Assembly: GCF_018130695.1 (NCBI RefSeq)
Contig: NZ_JAFCJX010000011.1
Span: 1-64,000 of the forward strand
Direction: 5' to 3'
Source: Bradyrhizobium jicamae
GTDB taxonomy: Bacteria > Pseudomonadota > Alphaproteobacteria > Rhizobiales > Xanthobacteraceae
DNA length: 64,000 bases
Numbering within the stretch: position 1 is the stretch's first letter; each line of letters starts with the position of its first letter. The notes under the pieces are model-generated. The model ran no database searches. It saw only the letters and a program-made list of their open reading frames with translations, and had not been told where the DNA came from. Made by a program: the position numbers and the translations under genes. Of this stretch, positions 8,845 to 17,527 are shown piece after piece.

Positions 8845-9714
8845 TTATTGTCCTCCGGCGCGCTGGGCGGCGATGGCAACGGTGCGCTTGAGCAGCACGC
8901 CTGCGGTCTTGATGCGGTAAGCGATGGTGCCGCGCTTGTCGTCGATCGGACGGCATGCGGCGCGGCAGGCGGCAGCTGCCGCTTCCAGCGCGGCATCATC
9001 GAGCCTGGAGCCGATCAGCGCCTTCGCGGCGAGCTCGACCAGCAGCGCAGTCGGCGCCACCGCGCCGAGGCCGACGCGGGCGGCGGTGCAGACGCCGTCC
9101 TTCAAGGTGAGGCTGACGCCGAGGCCGACAACGGCGATGTCCATCTCGGTGCGCGGGATCATGCGCAGGTACGCGTCGCTCGACCCAGCGGGGCGCGGCG
9201 GCAGCGTGAAGCTGACGAGAATCTCGCCCGGCTTGAGGTTGGTGCGACCGGGCCCGGCCGGCACCTCCTCCACTTTCATCTCACGGCGGCCGTTCGGGCC
9301 CTGCAGGGTGACGACGGCGCCGGATGCGATCAGTGCCGGCACGCTGTCGCCGGCGGGCGAGCCGTTGCAGAGATTGCCGCCGGCCGAGGCGCGGCCCTGC
9401 ACCTGCTTGGAGCCGATCAGGTTCACGGCCTCGAGCACGCCGGGCCAGACCTTGCCGAATTTGGCATGCTCGGCGAGCGCCATGCCGGAGACGGCAGCGC
9501 CCACGCGGAAGCCGCCATCGGCGGTCTCCGTAATTTCGGTCATCTCGCCGATCTTCTTGATGTCGACGATCAATCCCGGCCGCACCAGGCCGGATCGCAT
9601 TTGCACCAACAAATCGGTGCCGCCTGCCATAATGCGGGCGGCACTTCCGGCGGCAGCGAATGCGCCAATCGCTTCATCAAGCGTGCGCGGTGCCACGTAT
9701 CGGAGGTCGGTCAT
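8845..9714 (-). CDS. FAD-binding subunit of the molybdenum hydroxylase
   Basis: This 289-residue subunit of the CoxM type has two FAD-binding blocks, AGGTDLLVQMR near residue 31 and the ASAGGNLCNGSPAGD block near residue 110. The C-terminal CO-dehydrogenase flavoprotein domain follows (GLGAVAPTA, about residue 220). It receives electrons from the Fe-S subunit and hands them to a soluble acceptor or the quinone pool. It is the first gene of the operon. The 267 bases between it and the mntR-like gene contain nothing else that I can support. Confidence 0.9.
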   Translation of the reverse strand: MTDLRYVAPRTLDEAIGAFAAAGSAARIMAGGTDLLVQMRSGLVRPGLIVDIKKIGEMTEITETADGGFRVGAAVSGMALAEHAKFGKVWPGVLEAVNLIGSKQVQGRASAGGNLCNGSPAGDSVPALIASGAVVTLQGPNGRREMKVEEVPAGPGRTNLKPGEILVSFTLPPRPAGSSDAYLRMIPRTEMDIAVVGLGVSLTLKDGVCTAARVGLGAVAPTALLVELAAKALIGSRLDDAALEAAAAACRAACRPIDDKRGTIAYRIKTAGVLLKRTVAIAAQRAGGQ

Positions 9715-9981
9715 GGCTGCTTGAACTCTCCCTCGTCTGCTTGTTCCCTTGTCGTGGCCTTATGGTTGGCCAGCAGGATCAAGAGCCTACACGCCGGGGC
9801 GGTTCCGGAACAGCCTCCCGGTTGCGGTGGAAAGCGGCAGGCTCCTATGCAGGAAGTGGGCTTGTGCGGCGCTGGAAGCGGAACACGCTTCGGGCGCTAT
9901 CATGGACGTTTCACATCATGAGAGGTTTTGGCGGATGGGGTCGAGGCAGCGGCGACACATCTCGGCAACGCAGCCGAACCG

Positions 9982-10458
9982 TCAGCTGGCCTTCTTGACC
10001 CGCGATCCCCTAAGAAACTCCGAAAACGCCTTGAGCGTCGCTTCCGACACGTGGTGCTCGATGCCTTCGGCATCTGCTTCGGCAGCTTCATGCGGCACGC
10101 CGAGTGCAAGCAGCACCTCGAGCACGAGACGGTGGCGCGCTCGTACCCGCCTTGCGAGGACATCCCCCTTCTCCGTAAGGAAGATGCCACGGTAAGGACG
10201 GGCCGTAGCCAATCCCTCGCGCTTCAGCCGTGCGATCGTATTGATGGCTGTTGGATGCGACACACCGAGCCGTCTCGCAATATCGGTGGCGCGGGCCTCG
10301 CCCGTCGATTCGATCAAATCGGCGATCAACTCGACATAGTCCTCCAGGATCGCCGTCGATCGCGCCGAGCGTGCTTTGCCGAAACGTCGGGCCTGCGCCT
10401 GTTCCGTCGGCAGAGCGTGCAGCGATTGTTTGCGAACAGGTGAAGCCTTCCGGCTCAT
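9982..10458 (-). CDS. mntR: DtxR/MntR family metal-dependent repressor
   Basis: This 158-residue protein has an N-terminal winged helix (EDYVELIADLIESTGEARATDIARRLGVSHPTAINTIARLKREGL, residues about 40-85) and the DtxR dimerisation/metal-binding helices. The latter hold RHRLVLEVLLALGVP and DAEGIEHHVSEATL, where Glu and two His match the manganese site of E. coli MntR. It lacks the SH3-like third domain, as MntR does. An in-frame extension to 10608 is rejected because it lacks a known fold. It is divergent from the TonB receptor, whose promoter region carries an MntR-like inverted repeat, so it probably represses the receptor and exbB-exbD-tonB when Mn(II) or Fe(II) is plentiful. Confidence 0.85.
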   Translation of the reverse strand: MSRKASPVRKQSLHALPTEQAQARRFGKARSARSTAILEDYVELIADLIESTGEARATDIARRLGVSHPTAINTIARLKREGLATARPYRGIFLTEKGDVLARRVRARHRLVLEVLLALGVPHEAAEADAEGIEHHVSEATLKAFSEFLRGSRVKKAS

Positions 10459-10572
10459 TGGAGAATCCGTGTCTTTCCGCGCCGAACCATGGGCTCCGCG
10501 GCAGGACATTGCAAGCTGACGGTTTGTCCTGTCGCCTTCTTGCAACAGCTTCGCAATTGCAACAGCCCCGCC

Positions 10573-10602
10573 TTGACATCGTAGCTGACGCTCTTCAATT
10601 GT
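10573..10602 (+). promoter_or_regulatory. candidate promoter of the TonB-dependent receptor gene
   Basis: A perfect -35 (TTGACA, 10573-10578) is followed after 18 bases by a weak -10 (AATTGT, 10597-10602). The inverted repeat at 10600-10615 would cover the start of transcription. Two direct copies of TTGCAACAGC (10540-10549 and 10557-10566) lie just upstream. Confidence 0.4.
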
Positions 10603-10615
10603 AGCCAAAGCTACA
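10600..10615. promoter_or_regulatory. MntR-like operator, receptor side
   Basis: TGTAGCCAAAGCTACA is an inverted repeat with six-base arms. It closely resembles the core of the E. coli MntR box (ATAGC-N4-GCTAT). The same GTAG-N6-CTAC geometry occurs upstream of exbB at 16001-16016. Confidence 0.55.
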
Positions 10616-10665
10616 TGTTAGTGCTCTTGCTAACGCGCTTGCGGGCGCGCCTTTGGGGGTTGGGA

Positions 10666-13600
10666 ATGCGTGTTTGCGTCGCTCGTTCGGTTCTGTTGGG
10701 CACGACGTCGGTCGCCTTGATCTGGTTGCAGGGACTAGCGGCGGCCCAGCAGGCTCCGTCTCCGTCGACCGACAGCCCGGCCCAGACCCAGCCGGCCGCG
10801 GCACCGGACGCACCGCCTGCTTCCGGCACCTCCACGCCAGTCCCGGCGGCGTCCGGTGTCCCGTCACCCCCGGCCCCGCCTCCCTCCACCGCATCACAAC
10901 CGTCGCCGTCGACATCGCCCGCACAGGCTGCCGGTCCGGCAGAGGTCGACATTCCTCAGGTGACGGTCGAAGGACGGCAGCCCAAGGCGACACGCCGCAC
11001 CGGCCGCGATGAGCCGGCCCGACGGACGGCATCTCGCCCAACGCCCGCGCCGGCCGCGACCACTCCGCCCGCGGTCGCATCCGACACGCAGCCCTTCGCG
11101 CCATCGGCGCTGACCAGCGGCCAGATCCAGTCGAGCACCAGTCCGAGCTTCGGAAATCTGTTCTTCACCGCCCCCGGAGCGACGTCGGCAGGCCTGTCGA
11201 CCCAATCCTCGCGCCCGGTGCTGCGCGGGCTGTCCGACGCCAAGGTCAGGATCCAGGAAAACGGCATCGGCAGCGTCGACGTCTCCGACATTGCGCAGGA
11301 TCACGGCGTGCCGCTCGATCCGCTGGCGCTGCAGAAGACGGAGGTGTTTCGCGGACCGGGCGCGCTTCGCTTCGGCTCGCAGGCCGTCGGCGGCATCGTC
11401 GACGTCACCAACAACCGGATTCCGACCGCCGCACCAGTCGGCGGCATGGCGGCGGAGCTGCGCTCGGCCGTCACCTCGGGCGACAGCGGCTGGGAAAGCG
11501 GACTGCTGCTGGATGCCGGCTCAGGCAACGCCGCCGTGCACGCCGACGTCTACGGCCGCGGCGCCCAGGACTATCGCATCCCGAGCTACCCCTATCTGGT
11601 CCCGCCCAGTCCGGCACCGGCCTTCAACGGGCGGCAGCCGAACTCGGCCATGCAGAGCGCCGGTGCGGCGATCGGCGGCTCCTATCTGTTCGACGGCGGA
11701 TATGCCGGCCTGTCGATCTCCCGCTTCACCAGCGACTACCACGTCCCCGGCATCGCATCGGCCGACAGCCAGCAGCACAATGATCTCGAGCAGACCAAGA
11801 TCATGAGCAAGGGTGAGTATCGTCCCGATGCCGCGGCGATCGCCGCGGTCCGCTACTGGCTCGGCTATTCCGATTACCGACATGACGAGATCGACGTCAA
11901 CCAGACCGCTTTCGGCACCTTCCAGACCATCGGCGCGACGTTCAAGAACCGCCAGACCGAGGGCAAGGTCGAAGTGGAGAGCCAGCCGGTGGCGACGCCA
12001 CTCGGCGCACTGACCAGCATCATCGGTGTGCAGGGCGCATACCAACGGCTCGACACGCTTGGTCAGGCGATCCTGCTTCCGGCGCAGACCACGACCGCTG
12101 CGGGGTATTTCTTCGAGGAGATGCGGCACACCGACACGCTGCGAACGCAATTCGCCGCGCGCATCGAATCCGTCGACGTCGCCGGTACCTCGTTCGGATT
12201 TCCGAGCAGCTACCTGCCGCCGCCGGGCGCGCCCACGAGCACGCCGTCCCGCTCGGACTTCCTGCCGACGAGCGTCAGCTTCGGGGTCATCAAGGATCTT
12301 CCGTCATATCTGCAGGCCAGCCTGACGCTGCAGCGGATCCAGCGCGCGCCGCGCGCGCTCGAACTGTTCGCGAGCGGCCCCGACGATTCGGAGAAGACCT
12401 TCAAGATCGGCAATCCCGACCTGACGCTCGAGACCGCCAACACCGCGGAGATCGGCCTGAAGCGCACGCGCGGCGACGTCAGATTCGACGCCAATCTGTA
12501 TTACACCCGCTACGACAAGTTCATCTTCGGCCAGTCGACGGGCAATTTCTGCGGAGCGACCTTTGCGACCTGCGTGGCCGGCGGCACCGGCGACTACATC
12601 CAGGTCGCCTACTCCCAGCGCGACGCGATCTTCCGCGGCGGCGAATTGTCGTGGCAATGGGACGCCCTCCCGCTCTCGGGCGGCATCTTCGGGCTCGAGG
12701 GCCAGTTCGACATGGTACGCGCCACCTTCACCGACGGCAGCAACGTGCCGCGCATCCCGCCGATGCGGCTCGGCGGCGGCGTCTACTGGCGCAGCGACGC
12801 TTGGTACGCGCGGCTGAACCTGCTGCACGCCTTCAAGCAGAACGACTATGCGCAATTCGACACGCCGACCGACGGCTACAATCTGCTCAAGCTCCAGATC
12901 GAGCATCGGCAGAGATGGAAGGATTCGCCCTGGGGCGCCGTGGACGTGGCAACCGGCCTGATCGGCGACAACCTTCTCAACGCCGACATCCGCAACTCCG
13001 TGCAGTTCCACAAGGACGAGATCCTGCAGCCGGGCCGCACGGTCAAGCTGTTCCTCAACGTCAAATACGGCGCCGATGCGCCCGAGGCAACGCGGATCGG
13101 CGCTGCGCGCACGCAGGACGTTCCCTCGATCTTCCGTCAGACGCCGTCCGCAACAGGCTGGACCTGGGGCGGCTTCTATGCCGGCGGCAACGCAGGGTTC
13201 GCGTGGGGCGCCGCAAAGACCTATGCCGGCTTCATCGACAATGCGAGCCAGACACCGCTTTATGGCGAACAGCCGAGCGCCGGGCTCGACCACGCGGGCC
13301 TGGGCGTGCAGGCCGGCTACAACTGGACGATGGGCCGGATGCTGGCGGGCATCGAAGGCGATTTCGTCTATGGCAACCAGCGCGGCCACTCGTCCACCAC
13401 CTGCCCCACCGCTGCCTGCAATGCGGCGCTGCTTCCGCTCAATGCCCCGATGACGGCCGACATGAACTACCGGCTCGACTGGATGGCCTCGCTTCGCGGC
13501 CGGGTCGGCGTTGCCGTCACCCCCATGACGCTCGCCTATCTCACGGCGGGCGTCCCCTTCGGCACCGTGAGTTCGTCAGGAACGGTATCGGGTTTCACGA

Positions 13601-13863
13601 CGACGGGCGCGGCCACCACGATGCCCTACAGCGTCGATACGTTCCGCTTCGGCTGGGCCGTCGGCGCGGGACTGGAAAGCCGGCTGTTCGCCAACTGGAC
13701 CGGACGGATCGAGTACCTCCACTCCGACCTCGGCACATTCCGCGCCACGCCGAACCTGGCGGCCGGCGTGGCAACCGCCTTCGATTCCGATGCGCAGGTG
13801 CGCACCGACGCCATCCGGCTCGGCCTGAACTACAAGTTCGGTGCCGACATCGCAAAGAACTGA
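10666..13863 (+). CDS. TonB-dependent receptor fused to an 8-strand Omp25/31-type barrel
   Basis: This 1065-residue outer membrane protein has a signal peptide of about 28 residues ending GLAAAQQ and a Pro/Ala/Ser-rich stretch to about residue 95. A TonB-box-like IPQVTVEGR follows, then a plug domain (RPVLRGLSDAKVRIQENG, VEVFRGPGALRFGS-type block) and a 22-strand barrel to about residue 815. From residue 832 a second domain begins WTWGGFYAGGNAGFAWG, the start signature of the Omp25/Omp31/RopB 8-strand barrel family. It runs 234 residues to an LGLNYKFG end. The frame is open throughout. GGGGGTTGGG precedes the ATG at 10666; an earlier ATG at 10615 lies inside the operator and is disfavoured. 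With the neighbouring ExbB-ExbD-TonB and MntR it should import a metal chelate or vitamin-like substrate. Confidence 0.88.
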   Translation: MRVCVARSVLLGTTSVALIWLQGLAAAQQAPSPSTDSPAQTQPAAAPDAPPASGTSTPVPAASGVPSPPAPPPSTASQPSPSTSPAQAAGPAEVDIPQVTVEGRQPKATRRTGRDEPARRTASRPTPAPAATTPPAVASDTQPFAPSALTSGQIQSSTSPSFGNLFFTAPGATSAGLSTQSSRPVLRGLSDAKVRIQENGIGSVDVSDIAQDHGVPLDPLALQKTEVFRGPGALRFGSQAVGGIVDVTNNRIPTAAPVGGMAAELRSAVTSGDSGWESGLLLDAGSGNAAVHADVYGRGAQDYRIPSYPYLVPPSPAPAFNGRQPNSAMQSAGAAIGGSYLFDGGYAGLSISRFTSDYHVPGIASADSQQHNDLEQTKIMSKGEYRPDAAAIAAVRYWLGYSDYRHDEIDVNQTAFGTFQTIGATFKNRQTEGKVEVESQPVATPLGALTSIIGVQGAYQRLDTLGQAILLPAQTTTAAGYFFEEMRHTDTLRTQFAARIESVDVAGTSFGFPSSYLPPPGAPTSTPSRSDFLPTSVSFGVIKDLPSYLQASLTLQRIQRAPRALELFASGPDDSEKTFKIGNPDLTLETANTAEIGLKRTRGDVRFDANLYYTRYDKFIFGQSTGNFCGATFATCVAGGTGDYIQVAYSQRDAIFRGGELSWQWDALPLSGGIFGLEGQFDMVRATFTDGSNVPRIPPMRLGGGVYWRSDAWYARLNLLHAFKQNDYAQFDTPTDGYNLLKLQIEHRQRWKDSPWGAVDVATGLIGDNLLNADIRNSVQFHKDEILQPGRTVKLFLNVKYGADAPEATRIGAARTQDVPSIFRQTPSATGWTWGGFYAGGNAGFAWGAAKTYAGFIDNASQTPLYGEQPSAGLDHAGLGVQAGYNWTMGRMLAGIEGDFVYGNQRGHSSTTCPTAACNAALLPLNAPMTADMNYRLDWMASLRGRVGVAVTPMTLAYLTAGVPFGTVSSSGTVSGFTTTGAATTMPYSVDTFRFGWAVGAGLESRLFANWTGRIEYLHSDLGTFRATPNLAAGVATAFDSDAQVRTDAIRLGLNYKFGADIAKN

Positions 13864-13920
13864 TGCGCGATCAATTCGGGATGAGGCGTTGTCACGTTTT
13901 CGACGCGGCCGACGAACACC

Positions 13921-14673
13921 CTACTTGACGGTGAAACGGATCGGCAGCCGGACCACGACGACGGGCCCGGCAAACGTATCGGGCGGCGCGGGAAATGGCT
14001 GGGCGCGCTTCAACAGGGCGATGGCTTCGCCATCCAGCGCATCGGAGCCGGAGCTCTGGATCACGCGCGGATCGCCGACGATGCCGTTGCGGTCCAGCGT
14101 GAAGCGAACCTGGGTGATGCCCTGCTCGCGCCGCGAGCGCGCCGCGTCCGGATAGCGCTTGTTGCGCTCGACCAGCGCCAGGATCTGCGACCGCCAGGTC
14201 GCAACGGCCTGCGAATTCTTTTGATCCGGTTGTCCCTGCATCGGCGCGGCCGCCACCGGCGCGATGCGTTCCGATATCGCCGGCGGCGCCGACGTCGTGG
14301 CCGCGGCCTGCTGCTCCGGCGCTGCATCAGGCTGCGCCCTGGTTTGCGCATCGACCACGGCCTCGGGATTGGCGGTCTGCGGAAGCTCCGGCGCATCGTC
14401 GGGCTGCGCGACCTCCGGCTTCGCCGCGGGACGCGCCTCCGACATCACCTGCTCCGGCCCGGGAGGGATGTCGGTCGGCGTCGCCGATGGCGCGGCGGGC
14501 ATCGGCGCAAGGTCGACCACCACGGCTCCGGATGGTTCGGCAGGATCGAAATCGTCAGGCCGGGGCCACGTCACGGCTGTCGCCGCAAGGGCGCCGTACA
14601 TGGTCAGGACGGCGAGACTGCTGAGGGTCCAACGCTTGAGATCGGAGGCATCTTCCGCAGCGAGACGCATCAT
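13921..14673 (-). CDS. tonB: energy transducer TonB
   Basis: This 250-residue protein has a short cytoplasmic N-terminus, one membrane segment (LSSLAVLTMYGALAATAV, about residues 17-34), a long Pro/Ala-rich periplasmic spacer and a C-terminal TonB domain of about 85 residues. The domain contains KRYPDAARSRREQGITQVRF and ends in LPIRFTVK. It links the ExbB-ExbD proton motor to the receptor plug. It overlaps exbD by four bases and is the last gene of the exbB-exbD-tonB operon. It converges on the receptor gene, leaving 57 bases between the stops. Confidence 0.92.
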   Translation of the reverse strand: MMRLAAEDASDLKRWTLSSLAVLTMYGALAATAVTWPRPDDFDPAEPSGAVVVDLAPMPAAPSATPTDIPPGPEQVMSEARPAAKPEVAQPDDAPELPQTANPEAVVDAQTRAQPDAAPEQQAAATTSAPPAISERIAPVAAAPMQGQPDQKNSQAVATWRSQILALVERNKRYPDAARSRREQGITQVRFTLDRNGIVGDPRVIQSSGSDALDGEAIALLKRAQPFPAPPDTFAGPVVVVRLPIRFTVK

Positions 14674-15095
14674 GGCTCGGTCGTCTGCTCCAGCCCAACC
14701 AGCGCCACCTTGAGATAGCCCGCGGTTCGCAGCCCGTTCATGACCTTCATGATCTCCCCATAGGGCACGAGCTGGTCGCCGCGAAGGAAGATGCGTGTGT
14801 CCTTCTGACCGTTGGTCGCGGCATCGAGCGCGCCGGCCAGTGCAGCCCGGCTCACCGCCGCATCGCCGACCGACAGCGAGAGATCGGGCTTGACCGTGAG
14901 ATACACCGGCTTGTCGGGCCGCGGATGCGGCTGCGCATTCGACGCCGGCAGATCGACGGCGATGTCGACCGTCGCGAGCGGCGCCGCAACCATGAAGATG
15001 ATGAGAAGCACGAGGATGACGTCGATGAACGGCGTCACGTTGATGTCGTTGACCTCGGCAAGATCGCCGCCGGCCTGGTTGAGATTGATCGCCAT
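14670..15095 (-). CDS. exbD: biopolymer transport protein ExbD
   Basis: This 141-residue protein has a single N-terminal membrane segment (PFIDVILVLLIIFMVAAPL) that carries the proton-conducting Asp of the family (FID). A periplasmic peptidoglycan/TonB-interacting domain follows. The length and the NDINVTPFIDV lead-in are diagnostic. It works in a pentamer:dimer complex with ExbB to energise TonB. It begins four bases after exbB and overlaps tonB at ATGA. Confidence 0.93.
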   Translation of the reverse strand: MAINLNQAGGDLAEVNDINVTPFIDVILVLLIIFMVAAPLATVDIAVDLPASNAQPHPRPDKPVYLTVKPDLSLSVGDAAVSRAALAGALDAATNGQKDTRIFLRGDQLVPYGEIMKVMNGLRTAGYLKVALVGLEQTTEP

Positions 15096-15099
15096 TGGT

Positions 15100-15954
<855 letters not shown>

Positions 15955-15996
15955 CGACTCCAGCCTTTCAGCAGCTTTCGGGATTGCCAACGCTTT

Positions 15997-16027
15997 ATTA
16001 TGTAGCATTGCCTACGTCTTGCTGCAA
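15997..16027 (-). promoter_or_regulatory. exbB promoter with embedded MntR-like operator
   Basis: On the minus strand a -35-like TTGCAG (16022-16027) and a -10-like CATAAT (15997-16002) are separated by 19 bases. The inverted repeat TGTAGCATTGCCTACG (16001-16016, plus-strand reading) fills the spacer. Its GTAG-N6-CTAC core matches the repeat at 10600-10615. Confidence 0.5.
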
Positions 16028-16030
16028 ACG

Positions 16031-16297
16031 CTAATACCCGCCGGGAACGGCTGCAATCTCGCGGCGCTTCAGCGTGACCCGGGCAGCGTCGAGACCGTCT
16101 GATTGATGGTCGGCACGCCGACGCCACTCGCCGCCAGGTGCAGCTGGCAGCAGCGCGATCGTATTCGCGACGCTGTTCACGCTCGTCGGCATGCCGATCT
16201 CGGCGATCAGGGAATCGCGTTTGACAACGGGCCCTGGCGATATCGTCCCGGCATCTGGTTGCGCGACGTCCTGCATCGCGGCGGGCACACGCCACAT
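16031..16297 (-). pseudogene. possible decayed TauE/SafE-type permease fragment
   Basis: An open stretch of 88 codons has no ribosome site and no clear signal or membrane segment. In its middle, IGMPTSVNSVANTIALLP resembles the conserved first repeat of TauE/SafE permeases (GxPxxxANxTNTVALxPG). The flanking sequence no longer resembles the family. I read it as a short remnant, but it could be a chance resemblance or a real small gene. Confidence 0.3.
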
Positions 16298-16353
16298 GCC
16301 AACGGCACGACATGCGCCACACCATCGTCGGCCGAGAACAAACGTCGATTGGC

Positions 16354-16367
16354 TTGATCTGGATCAA
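16354..16367. promoter_or_regulatory. FixK/FNR-type box
   Basis: TTGATCTGGATCAA matches the FNR/FixK2 consensus exactly (TTGAT-N4-ATCAA). Its centre is about 66 bases before the ATG at 16427. If it is a class II site (-41.5), transcription would start near 16402. It suggests induction of the 16427 gene under low oxygen. Confidence 0.7.
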
Positions 16368-16426
16368 GCCGCGCTCACTTCGGTCATGAGGTGTTGCGGC
16401 GTTGGCGTCCTTGAAAGGAGAGAGCA

Positions 16427-16924
16427 ATGAAACAGGTAAGCAAGTCTGCCATTGCAATTGCGACCTTCGCGTGCGCTACACTCGTCTCCTTCGGCTGGTC
16501 TGGACAAGGCGGGGTCTCGATGTCGGTCGATAGTGCCGAGGCCCGCGTCGGTCGTCCCCTGACACCCGTCAGCGCTGCCGGCGTTGCGCGTCGGCAAACG
16601 CGCCGTGCGGCGTATGGATATGGGGTTGGCGGGGCTGTCGCTGGTGCCGCCGCCGTCGGCACCGCCGCCGCCGTCGGCACGGCCGCCGCCGTCGCGACCT
16701 CACCCTATTATGGAGGATGGGGCAGCAACAACTGGAGCAACGCTTACGCGGCCCAGACCGATCCTTATTTTGGGCAACCCCTCTATCCACACCGGGCCTA
16801 TTTAGGACGTAGCCCCTATTACGGTTATGCCGGATGGGAGGATTACTCGACGCGCAACGGCCTCAAATGCACGCCCGGCGGCGTCATCAAGCTCGACGAC
16901 GGTCACACCTATACGTGCCAGTAG
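16427..16924 (+). CDS. secreted Gly/Tyr-rich protein
   Basis: This 165-residue protein has a signal peptide of about 40 residues. Two arginine-rich stretches follow, then an Ala/Gly/Val hydrophobic stretch (GGAVAGAAAVGTAAAVGTAAAV) that could be a membrane or glycine-zipper segment. The C-terminal half is rich in Tyr, Trp and Gly and ends with two cysteines (LKCTPGG...TYTCQ). AGGAG at 16416-16420 gives a strong start. I do not know a function; glycine-zipper proteins are often envelope-associated. A perfect FixK-type box stands upstream. Confidence 0.75.
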   Translation: MKQVSKSAIAIATFACATLVSFGWSGQGGVSMSVDSAEARVGRPLTPVSAAGVARRQTRRAAYGYGVGGAVAGAAAVGTAAAVGTAAAVATSPYYGGWGSNNWSNAYAAQTDPYFGQPLYPHRAYLGRSPYYGYAGWEDYSTRNGLKCTPGGVIKLDDGHTYTCQ

Positions 16925-17118
16925 CAGTTCGACCTCATCATGGCAGGAGCGGCCGTCCTGCCGCCTCTTCGACAGGGGCCAACTGGCAACCTCGCTCGCT
17001 GGCACACTTGAGGCGCCAGCAGCATTCTCGATTGCAGCCGCGGCGCCAACCCACAACGCATGGCGTCGAAGGCTGACGCCACGAGATAGCTTTCGACGAC
17101 ACACGCAGGAGGCCTCCC

Positions 17119-17358
17119 ATGATCAAATGGATTGCTGCGGCAGGTTTCGCCTTGACGCTCGCAACATCGGCGCACGCCTTCACGCCCGCGCTGATTGCGG
17201 CGCCGGATGACATGGTCACGCCAGTCGCCGTCGGCTGCGGACCCGGCAGAACCCGGGTCGACGGGGTCTGCGTTGCAAGAACCACGATCCGCCAGACTCG
17301 CCGAACAGCCCGCAGATGCCTGCGATGGAGCGGGACGACTTGCGCGCTGTACGAATAG
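17119..17358 (+). CDS. small secreted Cys-rich protein
   Basis: This 79-residue protein has a clear signal peptide (cleavage near AHA-F, residue 20). The mature part contains four cysteines in a GCGPGRTRVDGVCVA...CLRWSGTTC pattern, followed by Arg-rich sequence. The GCGPG...GVC motif recurs in many tiny rhizobial secreted proteins of unknown role. AGGAGG lies eight bases before the ATG. It is separated from the upstream gene by about 195 bases without other features. Confidence 0.7.
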   Translation: MIKWIAAAGFALTLATSAHAFTPALIAAPDDMVTPVAVGCGPGRTRVDGVCVARTTIRQTRRTARRCLRWSGTTCALYE

Positions 17359-17527
17359 GGTCTGCCGAAGGACGTCGATAGTCGCAGCCCGATAAAGCTG
17401 AACCGTCGTCGGCCGGCGCGGCATGGCTCATCGCCAAGGCGGGATGCTGCCACTCGCGATTTGTCGTCAAAGCCTCCCTTGTCGATGTCTGCACACGGGG
17501 AGCCGGCCGCTGGAGGGGGCTCGCGGA

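Noticed and set aside
6103-9714. Carbon monoxide dehydrogenase (coxMSL)
   Set aside because: The subunit order and folds fit, but the AYxCSFR active-site loop of true CO dehydrogenase is not present.
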